Below, one piece after another: positions 1-12,008 of a DNA stretch of 64,000 bases. The DNA lies in assembly GCA_037179385.1 (NCBI GenBank), contig CM074196.1:31768486-31832485 (forward strand), written 5' to 3'. Every line of letters begins with the position of its first letter. Positions within the stretch are counted from its first letter, which is position 1. Origin of the DNA: Holothuria scabra. Its lineage: Eukaryota; Echinodermata; Holothuroidea; Aspidochirotida; Holothuriidae. The notes under the pieces are model-generated. The model did no database searches, was not told the DNA's origin, and saw nothing but the letters and a program-made list of their open reading frames with translations. The translations under genes and the position numbers were made by a program.

Positions 1-150
1 GTTTCAGCGCCTCGGTCGCATGAAACTGGGGTGCACGTCTGCTTGCAACTAGTTGCAAAGCATTTCGCACTTTGCAACGCGTCTGTATCTCGTTGCAATA
101 AGTTGCATCGCATCGAGTCGCATAGTGCATGTGGACGGGACTTTATTTCG
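1..150. mobile_element. Possible truncated end of a GTCGCATAGTG-type TIR element
   Basis: The sequence is rich in TTGCAA and ends with GAGTCGCATAGTGCATGTG near 115-133, which resembles the right terminus of the element at 31232-32603 (AAGTCGCATAGTGTGCGGC). The other end would lie left of the window, so identity is tentative. Confidence 0.25.
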
Positions 151-1427
151 AAGGGCAATAAAACTGTTTTCACCAACTATAGTCAAGCTCTAATGATGCT
201 AAAACGTGTAATAAAACTAATTTATGTTGTGGCCCCTTTGGTGACGAGAGAGTTTTAAAGTATAGTGCAGAAAACTGAGACAGAATGAAACAATTACTTT
301 CATTAAATTTATCAACTATAAATACGTAAACTAAGCTTTCATGTTTCAGCGTTAAAATGTCGACTGAAATCGTCAATTTTGGCATTAACCAGAGAGTTGT
401 GATTGCTCTTTGCTCTGAAACACTATGTCGGAACTGAGGAAAATTTCTGCTACTCGAAGTGAAGAAGACAGTCATAGGGAACATGAAGGGCAACTTTTAA
501 TCAGCCTGTAGACCTTATGTATGTGGTGTCACAATGCAATGGAGAAGTAACAAACAAACACCAATAAATGCAAGCAGCTAATTGGTTAACCAGTCGGATA
601 CGCCTATACAGTCTTCTACACACGTAACGCGAATTCTACTTTGTAAGTCCCATGGGTATGTTCTTAACAAATGTCATCCAGGTGTTTCATTGTTATTCCT
701 CCAAAATGACGTCATAAGTAACGTTAATATGGCATTCAAATTTGTTTTTTGTACATTAGTACAAAACAAAACGTTTGAAAGGTATGCATGCAGTAAAACT
801 GAAAGAGGCTGAAATTTATTGTTCTAGCTGAAGACGAAAAGAATGAAACAAAAAAAAAAAGATTTTTATTAAATACAAATACAAAGTAAAAGTAAGACTA
901 ATATGCAACCTTTTACTCCAATCATTTGTGTAGAAAATAAATAAATGCCATATTGTTTTTAGATTGCGTATTCCCAAATTTATAAGGCTACGCACAATTG
1001 GCGTTAAAAAAGGAAAACAATCATACTATTCAACTTCTCCTTTAACTTCCTGAAAAAGGAGTTTCCAATTATGCAGAATGCAAAGGAAATGATAAAATAC
1101 GCCTACAGCGGTTGTACCACACAATATAAAGGTTAGATGTGGATATACATGTCGTGTGACAGGCACATGAATAAGTTTTACTCATGAGAATGACACCGAA
1201 CAACACTTTTGGCCGTATTCAATTCCCTGTTCTTGACTGTTTCGAAACATGCCAATAACATTGGGATCTTTTCTGCAGCGTCGAACACTTGCAATCATGG
1301 GTATAAGTCACGCCATGCATGTCAGCCCAACGTGTCGCCATACAGTGTCATGTTTCCATCCCCTACTTCGTTTAATTTTCATAATAAGCCCTTAACAATT
1401 GTCTTCGGAAAGGTAAATGTACTATTT

Positions 1428-1543
1428 TAAAGTGTACCTCAGGTCGAAAAATTAAAAAAAAAATGTATTGGAAAGCTGAAAAATTAATTCTAACAGTACA
1501 ACTCAAATCTTCATAAGACATTCATGGTCCGAGATATCAAGTC
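1428..1543. mobile_element. MITE family B fragment (TTAAAG-GTACCTCA end)
   Basis: Starts TTTTAAAGTGTACCTCAGGTCG and carries the family body words CTAACAGTACAACTC, TCTTCATAAGACATTC and CCGAGATAT found in six other places. It stops where the DR1 array element begins, so that element probably inserted into or next to it. Confidence 0.6.
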
Positions 1544-1546
1544 AAA

Positions 1547-3484
1547 ACTAGAAAGCCAAAAGGCTTAGTGATTCCTTGCCATATGATATATTGTAATAAT
1601 GAACATGGATGCCCACATGACAAACATGAGATCCCTCACAAATACTGTGGTATACTAGTAAGGTCATAACCTTTTGAGATCATGTGACCCAAAATGACCT
1701 TTCACCCTCACTTAAAACAATAGGGAGCAACTACCTAAAAAGACCATCAACATGCTAAATATGAGCAATTCACAAACTGAGTATGAGATCCCTCCACAGT
1801 ACAATAACCACATAAAATTGTCATGTCTACAAGGTTTTGCCCTTTTGTGACCCCAACCTTTGACCTCCACTAACAAGAGAAATCTCCCACACAGTTATGA
1901 TGCTGGTAAACTATGTTGTCTATTAACTTGATAAAGAGATATTTTTGAAAAATGCTCCTTTAAATCAAAATTTCGGATACTGAGGATGGCTCTCTATATA
2001 ATGATGTCTCTATGATCCAAAAAGTTGACTGCATTGAGGTTAGTGTTAGAACAAGCCCTAATCCTAACAGTCATCCATAAATTGGAACATACAGTATCTG
2101 AGACATCTCAACAGAAAGGTGTAACCTTGGCTTTCAGTGGTGGTCCTTTTGTATTTGTTTTTTGGTGTAATGCCCTTCCCAATGACTATGATGTCCTTGA
2201 AAATTAACAAAAAATGGGAACCCTATTAATCCAGAAATTAACAAGATTTGTAATTTGAATTAAATTGTTTGCTTGTAGGAACACCACATAACAGAGTACA
2301 AATCAAAAGGCCAAAATCAGCATACCTATGACAAAGATAAATTAACTAACATGTCAGCCTGATGAACAGTTTTTTCCTTTTTAACTTTTTCAGATTTTGT
2401 TCTACCCACTTACTCTATTGCGTATTAATACTGGAACTAAATGTTATAGGACAAAACTTCAAACCAAAATCAACACAAATACTGTACCAATGCACTTTTA
2501 TGCACTTTAGACATTTTAAATACAGTGAGATTGCTTCAGTACATATTTTGAAATTACCCAACTTGATCATTTACATAATGAAATGGATTCCAAAAGCTTA
2601 CCTAGATGCATCTTACATTACCCATGACATTCAAAACTCTTAACCCTATGCACTAATGAATATTAACCGTAACAGTTACCCTTTGTGAGATATAGTATGT
2701 GCAAGGTTTAACCTCTGATGACCTTAAATGACCTTTGACCTCCAGTAAAAACAATAGGGATCATCTACTCAATATGGACAATCTATATGCTAAGTATGAG
2801 ATCCCTCACAGTTACCCTTCTTGAGATATACTGTTTACAAAGTTTTGATGTTTTGACCTCTGGTGACTCCAGATGACCTTTGACCTCCACCAAAAGCAAT
2901 AGGGATCATCTACTTAACATGGACAATCCACATGTTATGTATAAGAGCTCTCACGGTTATCCTTCTTGAGATACAGTGTTTACAAGGTTTTGACCTTTTA
3001 CCTCTGGTGACCCCAAATGACCTTTGACCTCCACCAAAAACCATAGGGATCATCTACTCAATGTGGGCAATCTGCATGGTAAGTATGAGATTACTCACAT
3101 TTTTCCTTCTGGAGATATCGTGTTTACAAGCAATTTCCAAGGTATTTACCATTTGACCCCTGGTGACCCTAAATGACCTTTGACCTCCACCAAAAACCAT
3201 AGGGGTCATCTACTCAATGTGGGCAATCTGCATGGTAAGTATGAGATTACTCACATTTTTCCTTCTGGAGATATCGTGTTTACAAGCAATTTCCAAGGTA
3301 TTTACCATTTGACCCCTGGTGACCCTAAATGACCTTTGTCCTCCACCAAAAACAATAGGGATCTTCTACTCAATGTGGGCAATCTACATGCCAAGTTTGA
3401 GATTTCTCAGAGTTACCCTTCTTGAGATATCGTGTTTACAAGCAGGCGTCACATACGCACACACACACACATACACACACACGA
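1547..3484 (+). repeat. DR1 array element, left copy
   Basis: The element starts with AGCCAAAAGGCTTAGTGATT, a sequence that reappears inverted at the right end of the window. It then holds degenerate and finally near-perfect tandem units with the theme CTTCTTGAGATAT, GTTTACAAG, TGACCTTTGACCTCCACC, AATAGGGATCATCTACTCAA, and ends in a CA microsatellite at 3456-3483. Unit spacing measured between TGACCTTTGACCT words is 145, 144, 156 and 156 bp. The last two units are almost identical, so the array grew recently by duplication. No protein coding is seen. Confidence 0.8.
2729..3342 (-). promoter_or_regulatory. Array of nuclear-receptor DR1 motifs
   Basis: Read on the minus strand, the exact DR1 consensus AGGTCAAAGGTCA occurs at 2729-2741, 2874-2886, 3018-3030 and 3174-3186, and with one mismatch at 3330-3342. 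DR1 is the known site of HNF4, RXR homodimers, PPAR/RXR and COUP-TF. The motif is certain; binding or regulatory effect is not shown by sequence. Confidence 0.45.
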
Positions 3485-3514
3485 CATCACCAAAAATGAA
3501 TGAATAAATATACA

Positions 3515-4045
3515 TATTAAAGAGAATCAAAAATGAATGCTAACAGTCCAGTTCCCATCTTCATGGAACTTTCTTTAGCCGAGACATAAAAGAAGTTCAT
3601 TCACTCAAATTGAAATGGCACATTGCACTTAAAACAAATCAGTCCATTGCGAAATAATTGTTGAACAACCCACATTACCTGCATTGTTTTCCTTCAAAAT
3701 TAAAAATGTTTTTATGACCTTACAAAACTTGCTGATTGCTTGAAAAACCCATTGCACAGAGAAGGCTTAATTCATTGCATCACGTTATAAGAGTAAGAGT
3801 GCTATCACACCTTAGTACAAGAGAGTAGTAACTATCACAAAAACAAGAAATACAAAAATTGTAATGTGAGAGAACATCAATGAAATCACAAATTATTGCA
3901 CAATGTACCATTCAGTTTGAGTGAATAGACTTCAACATTTTATATCTTAGTTCAATTATGTCACTTGAAGATGGGAGTTGAACTATTAGAATTCTTTTTC
4001 ATGCTGTCTTATATCTGTTGTAGAATTCTTTTACTTGAGTCGTGC
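3515..4045. mobile_element. MITE family B, long foldback copy
   Basis: The left arm (CTAACAGTCCAGTTCCCATC, CCGAGACATAAAA, CACTCAAATTGAAATGGCAC) is repeated as its reverse complement in the right arm (near 3900-4000: GAAGATGGGAGTTGAACTA, TTTATATCTTAG, AGTTTGAGTGAATAG). The arms are about 170 bp each, so the copy can fold into a long imperfect hairpin. No open frame of note. Confidence 0.65.
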
Positions 4046-4596
4046 ATTTTTAGTGCAGCGCTGAATAATATGGGAACATTTATATAAGTCCGCTCGGACG
4101 GAAAGCGTCTTTTTACATCCGACTAAAACTTCCGCTGTGTTTTCTGGTTTAATTGGTGACCTTTAATTGCATGTGAAAAGTACTTAGCCCGTAAATATGA
4201 CCTTAATGTTACCCAATGATGTGTTAGGGAAGCAAAACTCAGATTTCCAGAAAAAAGGTGTTGATATGCAGTGTCAAGGAACTTACTCAGCAATCAAAAT
4301 GTTGCTTTGTCCCCATAACTGCTAACGGGGGAAGAATGATAATCATATTACATTATTTAAGCATAAAATAGATCCAAGATCACTCCGACGGTGGCTCAAA
4401 TTTGTGCAATTTGCCAAGTGTGTATAGTGTGGTTTGACCAATTTTGTGCATAACAAAATTCTTTCGCTTCATCCTGCCTGATGAAAAAACAGTGGACATA
4501 AATCCACATCATTACCATGACATCTATTTCATTATAAGCAGAGACACTCATATCACCCCCTCATTTGGAAGACAAAATTTACGACTGTTTTTCGAT

Positions 4597-4986
4597 TACA
4601 TGGACAGAGCATGTAACGCGTACGTCCTATCCGTATAGATTTTCGTCACCTTCTGGGGCAAAAAGGCGCGCAAAGATGACCGCCGTGAAGCTATAATTTG
4701 TATGATTTGGGGAAGACGCTGTAATATTCTAAACAAAAGTTTAACTTGAATGGGAAAAAATATCATATTCCTGAAATAAGTGTGCTGGTTTTTACCTTTC
4801 CTTGCATTATATTGGACATATATTTCAACTTTCTTGCAAAATCTGTAGATTTAATTGAGCAAGTCCAAACTTTCACACAAAACTGTAGCAGACAGCCACC
4901 TCGGTACGCCTTTCCTCTCACGTAAGGTAGCGACAATGTAACGTGTTGTATGCCAGTATGCTCTGCCCATGTATAGGAAGTCCGTG
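4597..4986 (-). mobile_element. MITE family H, copy 1 (ACATGGACAGAGCAT ends)
   Basis: Inverted relative to the copies at 18323 and 60426. Ends are ACATGGACAGAGCATG and GTATGCTCTGCCCATGTATA. Shared internal words include CAAGTCCAAACTTTCACACA, TTTCAACTTTCTTGCA and GAATGGGAAA. It is the most diverged copy: its YY1-like internal sites have decayed (AAGATGACCGCC). Confidence 0.65.
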
Positions 4987-5121
4987 GTGTGGCATTTATC
5001 GTGTGACCAAAAATGAAACATACCAGAACTCTATCCCACAATCCTCTGTTCAGTATTGTGTGGAAAGTGTCTCAGTCTGTTGCACGGCTGTGTGTCTACG
5101 TGGCATAAAGTATACCATGCT

Positions 5122-5380
5122 GTAGACGAATCCGGACAGATTGTGATGGTCTGATTTTAGTCGGCCATTCCTGGGGTCCATCACCTTTAATCCTTATTTT
5201 TTTTCCTTACCTGTTCCATGGATGGTTGCACACTGAAGTGTATCTTGATTTTCTAAACTTCACTGAATATGAGAATTTGAAATTCACGTAGACAATAAAT
5301 GAAGACGATTAAAGACTGATGGACCCCACTAATGGCTGCCTACAGTCACTAAAAACAAGCGCTGATCGGATTCGTCTATA
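5122..5380. mobile_element. MITE family F, copy 1 (TAGACGAATCCG ends)
   Basis: 259 bp with terminal inverted repeats GTAGACGAATCCGGACAG and CTGATCGGATTCGTCTATA. Sub-terminal words TCGGCCATTCCTGGGGTCCAT and GATGGACCCCACTAATGGCT are also inverted to each other. Length, TA-containing ends and lack of coding fit a Tc1/mariner-type MITE. Confidence 0.75.
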
Positions 5381-6085
5381 ACAGAAGAAGGACACAATTC
5401 TCAGTGAAACTGGAGACAATGTTTTGAGACATGTTAAGGGCAACGATTAGAAGGAAAGTGCATATATGCACTTCTGAATCTTTGCTATGGATACTTTACC
5501 TACTTGAGTCGAAGTGATTTTGCCTGATATAAAGAAAGTAGCGTTTTTGGTGCACGAAGTGTTACTGAAAAAGAGTATCGCATCCAAATATGCGATATCT
5601 GCTTTTATTGAGATTCCCATAATTATATAGTCAATACATTATCAATTAAGAATGTGTTTCACTCTGGGAAACTGGCAACATTTTGTAAGTGACTCAAAAC
5701 TGTAAAAAATCAAGGTAGAATTACAGAACAACACAATAAATACTAAATAAAAATCTCAGAAGCTTTTGTAATCTTTATCCTTCTCTTCATTTTTTGTTTT
5801 GTAGATTTGCAGCGGTCGTGAGCCTTTTTTTACAGCGTCGCCTCCCAAAAAATAACAAATCTTCGTTTTTTTAAATGATAATGCCCTTCTGAGCTTAAAT
5901 TTTGTAACCCTTTTTTGTATTTTAAAAAGCCCTGTATGTTCAACGTTAAAGACTTGACACACTCCATACTGTTGATATGTTAAGGTTGTTCCAACCGGTA
6001 GGTAAAATTTTATTTATAAATGGAAACATCCAATTACGTAAAAATGCAACAGCGTCACTTTCATATTGAGGGATTGTAAACATTT

Positions 6086-6617
6086 CTTTAGAGCAGGCTT
6101 CCTCAATTAAATTTTCTAAAGCACCACATTGTTAAATGTTACTGATATAATGCGCCACTGGTCGCCGTCCTGTGGGAGGGGTATAGGGGCAGGGGTGTCC
6201 CCCTCCCCCTTTGAAAATTTTTGCGTTTCAGAAGGGGCTTACATGCAAAATGGTGCAAAGTTTGTTCAAATTTCCCGGCCAAAATTTTTCACGAACTTAA
6301 CAATTTTTGTCGATTCACCGGTAACGGTGAATCAACATAACACTGACTCTTATGAATGTAAACAATGACGGTGATTTTACTTTCTTGTGAGAACGACTAA
6401 GACTTTATAATGTATCCTCGTCTGTATGTGAAGTCGGTGTGTGGGAAGCACTAGATTTATTTACAGCATCTATATTTTAGCCCGACCAAACCTTGTCAGA
6501 AAAGTTATGGAAAAGTTAAATTTTTCTTTTTTCTCCCAGTAGTTATTTGGGCCACTCCAAACCACGTCGCGAGCCACTTGTGGCGCGCGCCGCTATTTGA
6601 GGAAGCCTGCTTTAGAG
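6086..6617. mobile_element. hAT-like MITE family G, copy 1, with intact 8-bp target duplication
   Basis: Element 6094-6609 has ends CAGGCTTCCTCAA and TTGAGGAAGCCTG and is flanked on both sides by CTTTAGAG (6086-6093 and 6610-6617). The 8-bp duplication and CAGG ends are typical of the hAT superfamily. A small frame inside (6129-6368) recurs in copy 2 at 11067 but is interrupted and resembles no transposase. Confidence 0.85.
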
Positions 6618-7094
6618 TGTACCGTCCCTCTCTTTTCAATATCCTTTTAAGCAGAAGCATGTATAATATTATACAGGTAGGCCCATATATCCTTACATTT
6701 TATTTCCCGTTTTTTGTCATTTGATCCACGAAGCATATATTCGTCGAACCACACTTCCCTATTGAAGATAGCTAGATGCTTCATAAAAAATGAAATTAAA
6801 AGTGAAACTGTTTCAATTGTTTTCACTACAATAACTTACTTCATTTTGATTTGAGATGAAAAAATAAACTGTTGTAAGCGACAAGTATGGTTGGATACAC
6901 ACGACAATTTTCTTTATCATGATGTATGTATGGTTCTTTACAACGAAAGAGTTACGAAGTAATAATTCAAAAGAAAAATCAAAATAAGTTCAACGTTATT
7001 CATGAAAACTCAAAACACCCTGTATGGCTATACATTTCTGTTAAAACTGTAGGGACATAAATTCCTTTAAAAATGAAATGTTTTGTAGGCCTTG

Positions 7095-7360
7095 TTAAAG
7101 GTAAGGAGCAGTCCCACCAAACTTGTTTGAGGAAAAACCTAAATGACACAATTTTCGTCTCATTTCTCTTCAAAGTATCTTCCATTACATTTCATGACTT
7201 TTCTATCGTATATTAAAGGTAAACCAACAGTTATTTCAATTAAAATTTCACATTTGAAGAGAAAAACGTTGTCACATGAGTCCCAACAGCCAATCATGAA
7301 ACTAGACATTCTACTACACTTCTTCAGTTTGGGATGACTGAATGCTCGTGCCCTTTAAAG
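7095..7360. mobile_element. T2/Kolobok-like MITE family D, copy 1
   Basis: Ends TTAAAGGTAAGGAGCAGTC and GCTCGTGCCCTTTAA with TTAA at both edges. Body words such as CATTTGAAGAGAAAA and CTACACTTCTTCAGTTTGGG recur in copies near 15885, 36849 and 54923. The TTAAAGG start is the known signature of T2 MITEs, which belong to the Kolobok group. Confidence 0.65.
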
Positions 7361-8089
7361 TTCAAGCCTACTGACAGTGACATGTGTGCATGGCTACCGT
7401 GACTTGGTAAATGCAAAAAAATATTAACTTTCTATTTCGTTTCTCTTTTGTGACCTAGGGGAATTAGGTGAATTAGGGGAAAGTATCTCTCAAAACTACC
7501 AATTGTTCAAATGCCACTTTAACAACTAGCAATTTTTAGGATCCAGACAAACCAATATTTTGTAGTTGTTTTGATGGGTTTTTATATTTTTATTTGTTCC
7601 TCTTATATTCATAAGACGAACCCTTTCGATTTAATAAGGTGATATAATTACGCAATCAAGTGACAGGGGTCCTTATATTTCTAAAAGAGCCACAAATAAT
7701 GAACTGGGGATTGACAACTTCCAGGATGAAATTAGCTACGGAGAGGACAACCAGTGCTTTGGACAATTTTTCAGGCAGATTCTGTACGAAGACTTAAGTA
7801 CAAGTGTGGAGAGAGCGAGGAGACACTACTCAAATGGTCAGCTATGCCATTGTTACTTTGGTCTTTTACTACCTGCTCTCTAAAACACTTTGGTCACAAG
7901 GGAAACTTAACTAACCTTTTGGGTCAATATTTTAATCCAAATTTGGGTCAATTTCACCCTCTTTTGGGTCATCATTTTACTCACTGATTTGGATGAAAAG
8001 AAGTTATCTTCCTCAAAGTTTTATTTTAGAGGTCTATGCATTTTCAACACTCTAATGCAATGAATATGGTGACTTGATATGCCCTGCTG

Positions 8090-8348
8090 TTAACCCTTTA
8101 CCGTTGTGCTCCGATCGGGGCATATTTGCGCGCCTCGGGATTGGGCGGAAAAGCGGACGTAGCCCGCCCCGCATCGGCTTCCGTAGGCCATTGACCCCGT
8201 GACCTTAAAATATTGTCTCTCTCGCTGTTGTGGCCGAATTTTCGGGTAGCTACTCGCAGTTTCGAGCTCCGCGTGAAACAGTAAAGATGTGTGACAGCCG
8301 AGCTCTCCGCATGGGTCCAAAAGGACCCAAACAACGGTAAAGGGTTAA
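8090..8348. mobile_element. piggyBac-like MITE with TTAA target duplication
   Basis: A 13-bp perfect inverted repeat, CCCTTTACCGTTG (8094-8106) and CAACGGTAAAGGG (8332-8344), is bordered by TTAA at 8090-8093 and 8345-8348. TTAA duplication with CCC ends is characteristic of piggyBac. The 251-bp body is GC-richer than its surroundings and has no real coding; the two overlapping minus-strand frames here are accidental. Confidence 0.8.
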
Positions 8349-8837
8349 GTCAGTGGACTGTAGTCAAATAACCGCTTTTAAGGGATTGTAGCATCGAGGG
8401 ACCCGGCAGATTTCTTTCAGTCTGACGTTTAGGTCGTTCCAAAGGTTATTTTCTAAGGTTTCTTCGGAACATATTAACTTTTGCTAGGCCTTCCGACACA
8501 AGAAAGGTAGTTGAACTGAACTGGTTGGATGAATTCTACTGTCCTCATTTTCGCAGGTACTCTTCAATTCGAACACTACTTTACGTTGTACTTTATTGAA
8601 AATCACACCTTAGATATACGGTTAAACCTTAAAACAAGTTCAACTTTTAATTTTAGTCATTTCAGATTTGTCATAGAGCTCTACAAGACTACAAAGTTGA
8701 TTGTGGGAGGGGCCGCTGAGTGAATTTTGAGGTGGGGAGGGGGCCCAATCACCAAACCGGCCCTATATGTCCAACAATATAATAGACATACATGGCCGAA
8801 TTGCCTTTTCCAAATTGCTAACGGCGGATAAAGTGGT

Positions 8838-9072
8838 AAAATTCCCTTCACAAAGAGTGAAATTCCTGCAGAGAAGAGAGACAATTCATCTTTTAAGGAG
8901 TGTCTGCAGGAATTACTCTTTTTAAGAGTGATCTCTGTAGGCAGAGCATGGAACTTCGTTTTCTTGGAGTGAATTTCACTCCTCTTGGAGTATTTTTTTT
9001 TCTCTTATGAGGAGAACTTCACAACTTTCACCCATCTAACGAGTGAAATTTTACCTTTCTTTTAAGAGTGTG
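8838..9072. repeat. Repeat family E, copy 1 (GAGTGAAATT half-site clusters)
   Basis: Dense alternating AGAGTGAAATT / AATTTCACTC words with CTTTTTAAGAGTGAT and GCAGGAATTACTC in the middle; the same arrangement occurs at 22308 and 48600. Many of the words are self-complementary to each other, so the copy can form several stem-loops. No clear target duplication was found. Confidence 0.65.
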
Positions 9073-9229
9073 ATACTAGCAAAAAGACTAAAATGATCAT
9101 TTTGATAGTTCCTTATCCTTTAAAGGCTGAATTTTCTTGGAAAAATCGAAGTGCAATACGGTATGCTCTCTGTTACTCGCATCACTAGGCGAATGTACAG
9201 ATCGGTTGACAGTGATACACTGTACACTA

Positions 9230-9412
9230 TAGCATTAAGAATTACTAACGAGTTGCCTCGGGAGAGGTCTGGAGTTCGACTCCTGAAAGGGTCATACCGA
9301 ATACTTTCAAAATGGAACCAACTGCCATTGTGCATGGTGCTCAGCATAAGCCATGGATAGGGGAAATTAAACCAGAGAAACACAACTGAAACCAATTGGT
9401 TGGGCACTGGAC
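9230..9412 (+). mobile_element. tRNA-derived SINE, copy 1
   Basis: A B-box-like GGAGTTCGACTCCT (9271-9284) is followed by the family body GTCATACCGAATACTTTC, AAAATGGAACCAACTGCCAT and GTGCATGGTGCTCAGCATAA. The same order occurs at 11648, 56325 and, inverted, at 43047. The A-box part is decayed. Confidence 0.6.
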
Positions 9413-9435
9413 CGTGAAATTCCGCCTAACAAAAG

Positions 9436-9684
9436 TATAGACGAATCCGATCAGCCCTTGTTTTTAGTGACTGTAGGCAGCCGTTAGTGGGGTCCATCAG
9501 CCTAAAATCGTCATCAATCATATTGTCTACATGTATTTCAGACCGTCATAGGCAGTGAAATTAAGGAGACAATGATACATGTCAGTGAACAACCATCCAT
9601 GATACAGGTAATCAAGTAAATCGAAAGATTAAAACGTGATAGACCCCAGTAATGGCCGACTAAAATTACTGTCCGGATTTGTCA
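9436..9684. mobile_element. MITE family F, copy 2
   Basis: Starts TATAGACGAATCCGATCAG and ends near GTCCGGATTTGTCA, with the internal words GTTAGTGGGGTCCATCAG and GATAGACCCCAGTAATGGCC. Lies 24 bp after the SINE at 9230-9412. Confidence 0.7.
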
Positions 9685-11023
9685 ATTTTGGGGGGCCTCA
9701 GTTTGCCCATTGGACTCTTTCTCATGGCTGCCTACCCCGAGGGATCTGATGTCAAATTACCAGTAACTGAAACTATCACTCTGAGTGGCATTCCTAGACA
9801 GCCGGGTGTCATTAATGGGACATGCCCCCACGCCACCACGCCCCACGCCCTACGCCCCCACCGATTTGTTGTAAGTCCCTTAAAATAAGTAAAATTGAAT
9901 ATTTCTTTACGTATAAAAATGCTCAGAAATTCGAAAAAATGCCAAAATGCCACCAAATCTTTAAAACATCAAGAAGAATCGGTAGGAAGGTTAAACTTGC
10001 ACATATTTCTATGTTTACCTTCACACCCACAGAAACAATATTAGAAATGGATATGTGGGTAGAGATATTCCATTTGGAGATAACCCTTACCAAAACTTTC
10101 CAAAAGTGTCAAAAATGGTCCAAAATCAACCGACTTGGATAAAAATGGGAATAAGGTAAAAATCACAACTTGAAAACTAGTAGTAGTCCAATTTTGTGTG
10201 TTTTCAGGTTAAAATGTTCCTTACAAGATTCCTTACACAGATTTGAAAGAATAGCCTAAAATATTTGAGGGCGGGTAGAGTGAGTTACAGGATTCAAATT
10301 TAGGTATTTTGAAATTCTTTTACCAAAGTTAGTTTAAAACTCACCAAAGTTAGGTTACCCAATATTTTGAAATTCTTTAGTTTTGTCTAAAACCTGAAAA
10401 ATTTTGATCCCATTGGAATCACCATCAAAATACAGAAACTGTATATTCCAAAACCCACCAAACTCACGCTTGAAAAAGTCCTCTCTGAGCTACCATATCT
10501 GACTCTCATCACGACGATTGGTCACAATTTTTTTCGAAAGACATTGTTCGCTCGAGTGCTCACAGCAGGATTTTGCACACAATATATATGTATGGAAAGT
10601 CAATGTAGAGTACATGCCACAGTAACTCAACCATGAAAAATGTGAAGGTAAACAGAACTTCAAAGGGCTATACAACTTTGTCACCTTGCACTGGATTTCC
10701 GTAAACTTGGTATCAAATTAAAGACAGTATGTCAAACAACCTGTGCATCACATAATACCAAATCATACTTATTTGTATGAAAATAAGAAAATCAGCTAAA
10801 ACGTTGCATTTTTTTTTTTTTTTTTGCATTTGCCAGCTAATTTGCATATTTTCATACATAATGAGCTCTAATATTATGTCTAAAAAGCATTCATTGAAAT
10901 TTTCTGGCTTTGGTCTTTACAAAAGTATGATACTTAGTTTCTCATAGCGAATGTTTCTAACTCAAGCGATAATTGCTGACTTCTGAAAAGCCTTCTACAA
11001 TGTGAGCAGAATTGAGTTTTATG

Positions 11024-11531
11024 CTGCACACCAGCCTTCCTCAATTAAATTTCATGAAGCACCACATTGTTAAATGTTACTGATATAATGCGCCACCGTT
11101 CGCTGTTAGGGGAGGGGTGTCCCCCCCCCCCCCCTTTTGAAAATTTTTGCGTTTCAGAAGGGGGTTACATGGAAAATGGTGCAAAAATTTTTCAATTTTC
11201 CCAGTCAAACTATTTCACAGCTTTACAATTTCTTCCGATTCACCGGTAACTGTGAACTGAAAAAAGCCCTCACTCTAATAAATGTAAGCAGTTTACTTTC
11301 ACGTGAGAACAAATAGGACATTATTATATTCTTGTTGGTATGTGACGTCAGTCTGTGGGAAGTATTAGATTTATTTACAGTACCCATTTTTGAGAAAGAT
11401 ATAATTCTTGTCAAAAAGGTTATGAAAAGTTAAATTTTTCACTTTTCTCCCTGTATTTTTGCGCTACTTCAAACCACGTAGCGCGCCATAAGTGGCCCGC
11501 ACGCCGCTATTTGAGGAAGCCTGCTTTACAC
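11024..11531. mobile_element. hAT-like MITE family G, copy 2
   Basis: Element 11032-11523 shares ends and body (CACCACATTGTTAAATGTTA, GATTCACCGGTAAC, GCCGCTATTTGAGGAAGCC) with copy 1. Flanks CTGCACAC and CTTTACAC match at 6 of 8 positions, a decayed target duplication. A C-rich run is present at the same place as in copy 1. Confidence 0.8.
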
Positions 11532-11647
11532 TAACGTAGTCGATAAGTGACACCAGACTGAACACAAGAGTTTCTATTTTCAAATGTTTCCAGTTTGACT
11601 CTTCTCCCAGACCCGGCGCCTACACAACATATATTTTTCCTACTGCA

Positions 11648-11850
11648 CGATCAAGTGGTCAGAGCATTTTGCAGCCGGGAGGTCTGGTATTCGAGTTCTG
11701 GCTGGCGCATCTTAGGCTTAAAATGGAATCTATTGCCACTGTGCTTGGTAATTATAGCATGCGATGGCAAAATCAAGCCAGTGAGCCACAACTGGATAAA
11801 GGCTGTGGTAGGCTGGGGCGAACTAGACCAGTTGGGTAGGAACTAGCCTA
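11648..11850 (+). mobile_element. tRNA-derived SINE, copy 2
   Basis: Head with CAAGTGGTCAGAGCATTTTG and B-box-like GGTATTCGAGTTCT (11686-11699), then AAAATGGAATCTATTGCCAC, GTGCTTGGTAATTATAGCA, CAAGCCAGTGAGCCACAACT. Sits 160 bp downstream of gene 1 exon 1 in that gene's direction, in antisense orientation to it. Confidence 0.65.
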
Positions 11851-11956
11851 AGTCGAGAAACCTCATCTACACCCTCTCCCTGACACACAGTGAGGGATAT
11901 ACTTCCAGGACACATGCACCATTGAAAGTTAGGCCTTAACGTTAAGTACTCTAAGC

Positions 11957-11977
11957 ATACATACATACATACATACA
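11957..11977. repeat. (CATA)n microsatellite
   Basis: About five CATA units, 32 bp from the exon 1 donor of gene 1. Too short to say more. Confidence 0.8.
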
Positions 11978-12008
11978 CGACTGTAACAGGAAGCAAATTC
12001 CAACTTAC

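Larger units (their letters stand above)
1..12008. other. Probable intron 1 of integrin gene 1 (minus strand): overview
   Basis: This stretch follows the exon 1 donor of gene 1 in transcription order and shows no further exon; I looked for the VGAP motif on the minus strand and did not find it. It is mostly repeats listed separately. Stretches in which I recognise nothing are 151-1427 (an A10 run near 850), 4046-4596, 5381-6085, 6618-7094, 7361-8089, 8349-8837 and 9685-11023 (a T run near 10809-10825). Confidence 0.55.

Noticed and set aside
1547..3484. CRISPR-like array because of regular repeats
   Set aside because: Units are 145-156 bp with no short repeat/unique spacer pattern, and the context is animal genomic DNA.
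6129..6368. Frame beginning MLNVTDIMRH, also present at 11067-11249, suggesting a conserved small protein
   Set aside because: Both copies are inside the same hAT-like MITE; the frame shifts at the C run and ends differ, so similarity reflects the repeat.
8090..8334. Two overlapping 76-78-codon minus-strand frames
   Set aside because: They lie wholly inside a TTAA-flanked MITE, overlap in different frames and resemble no protein.
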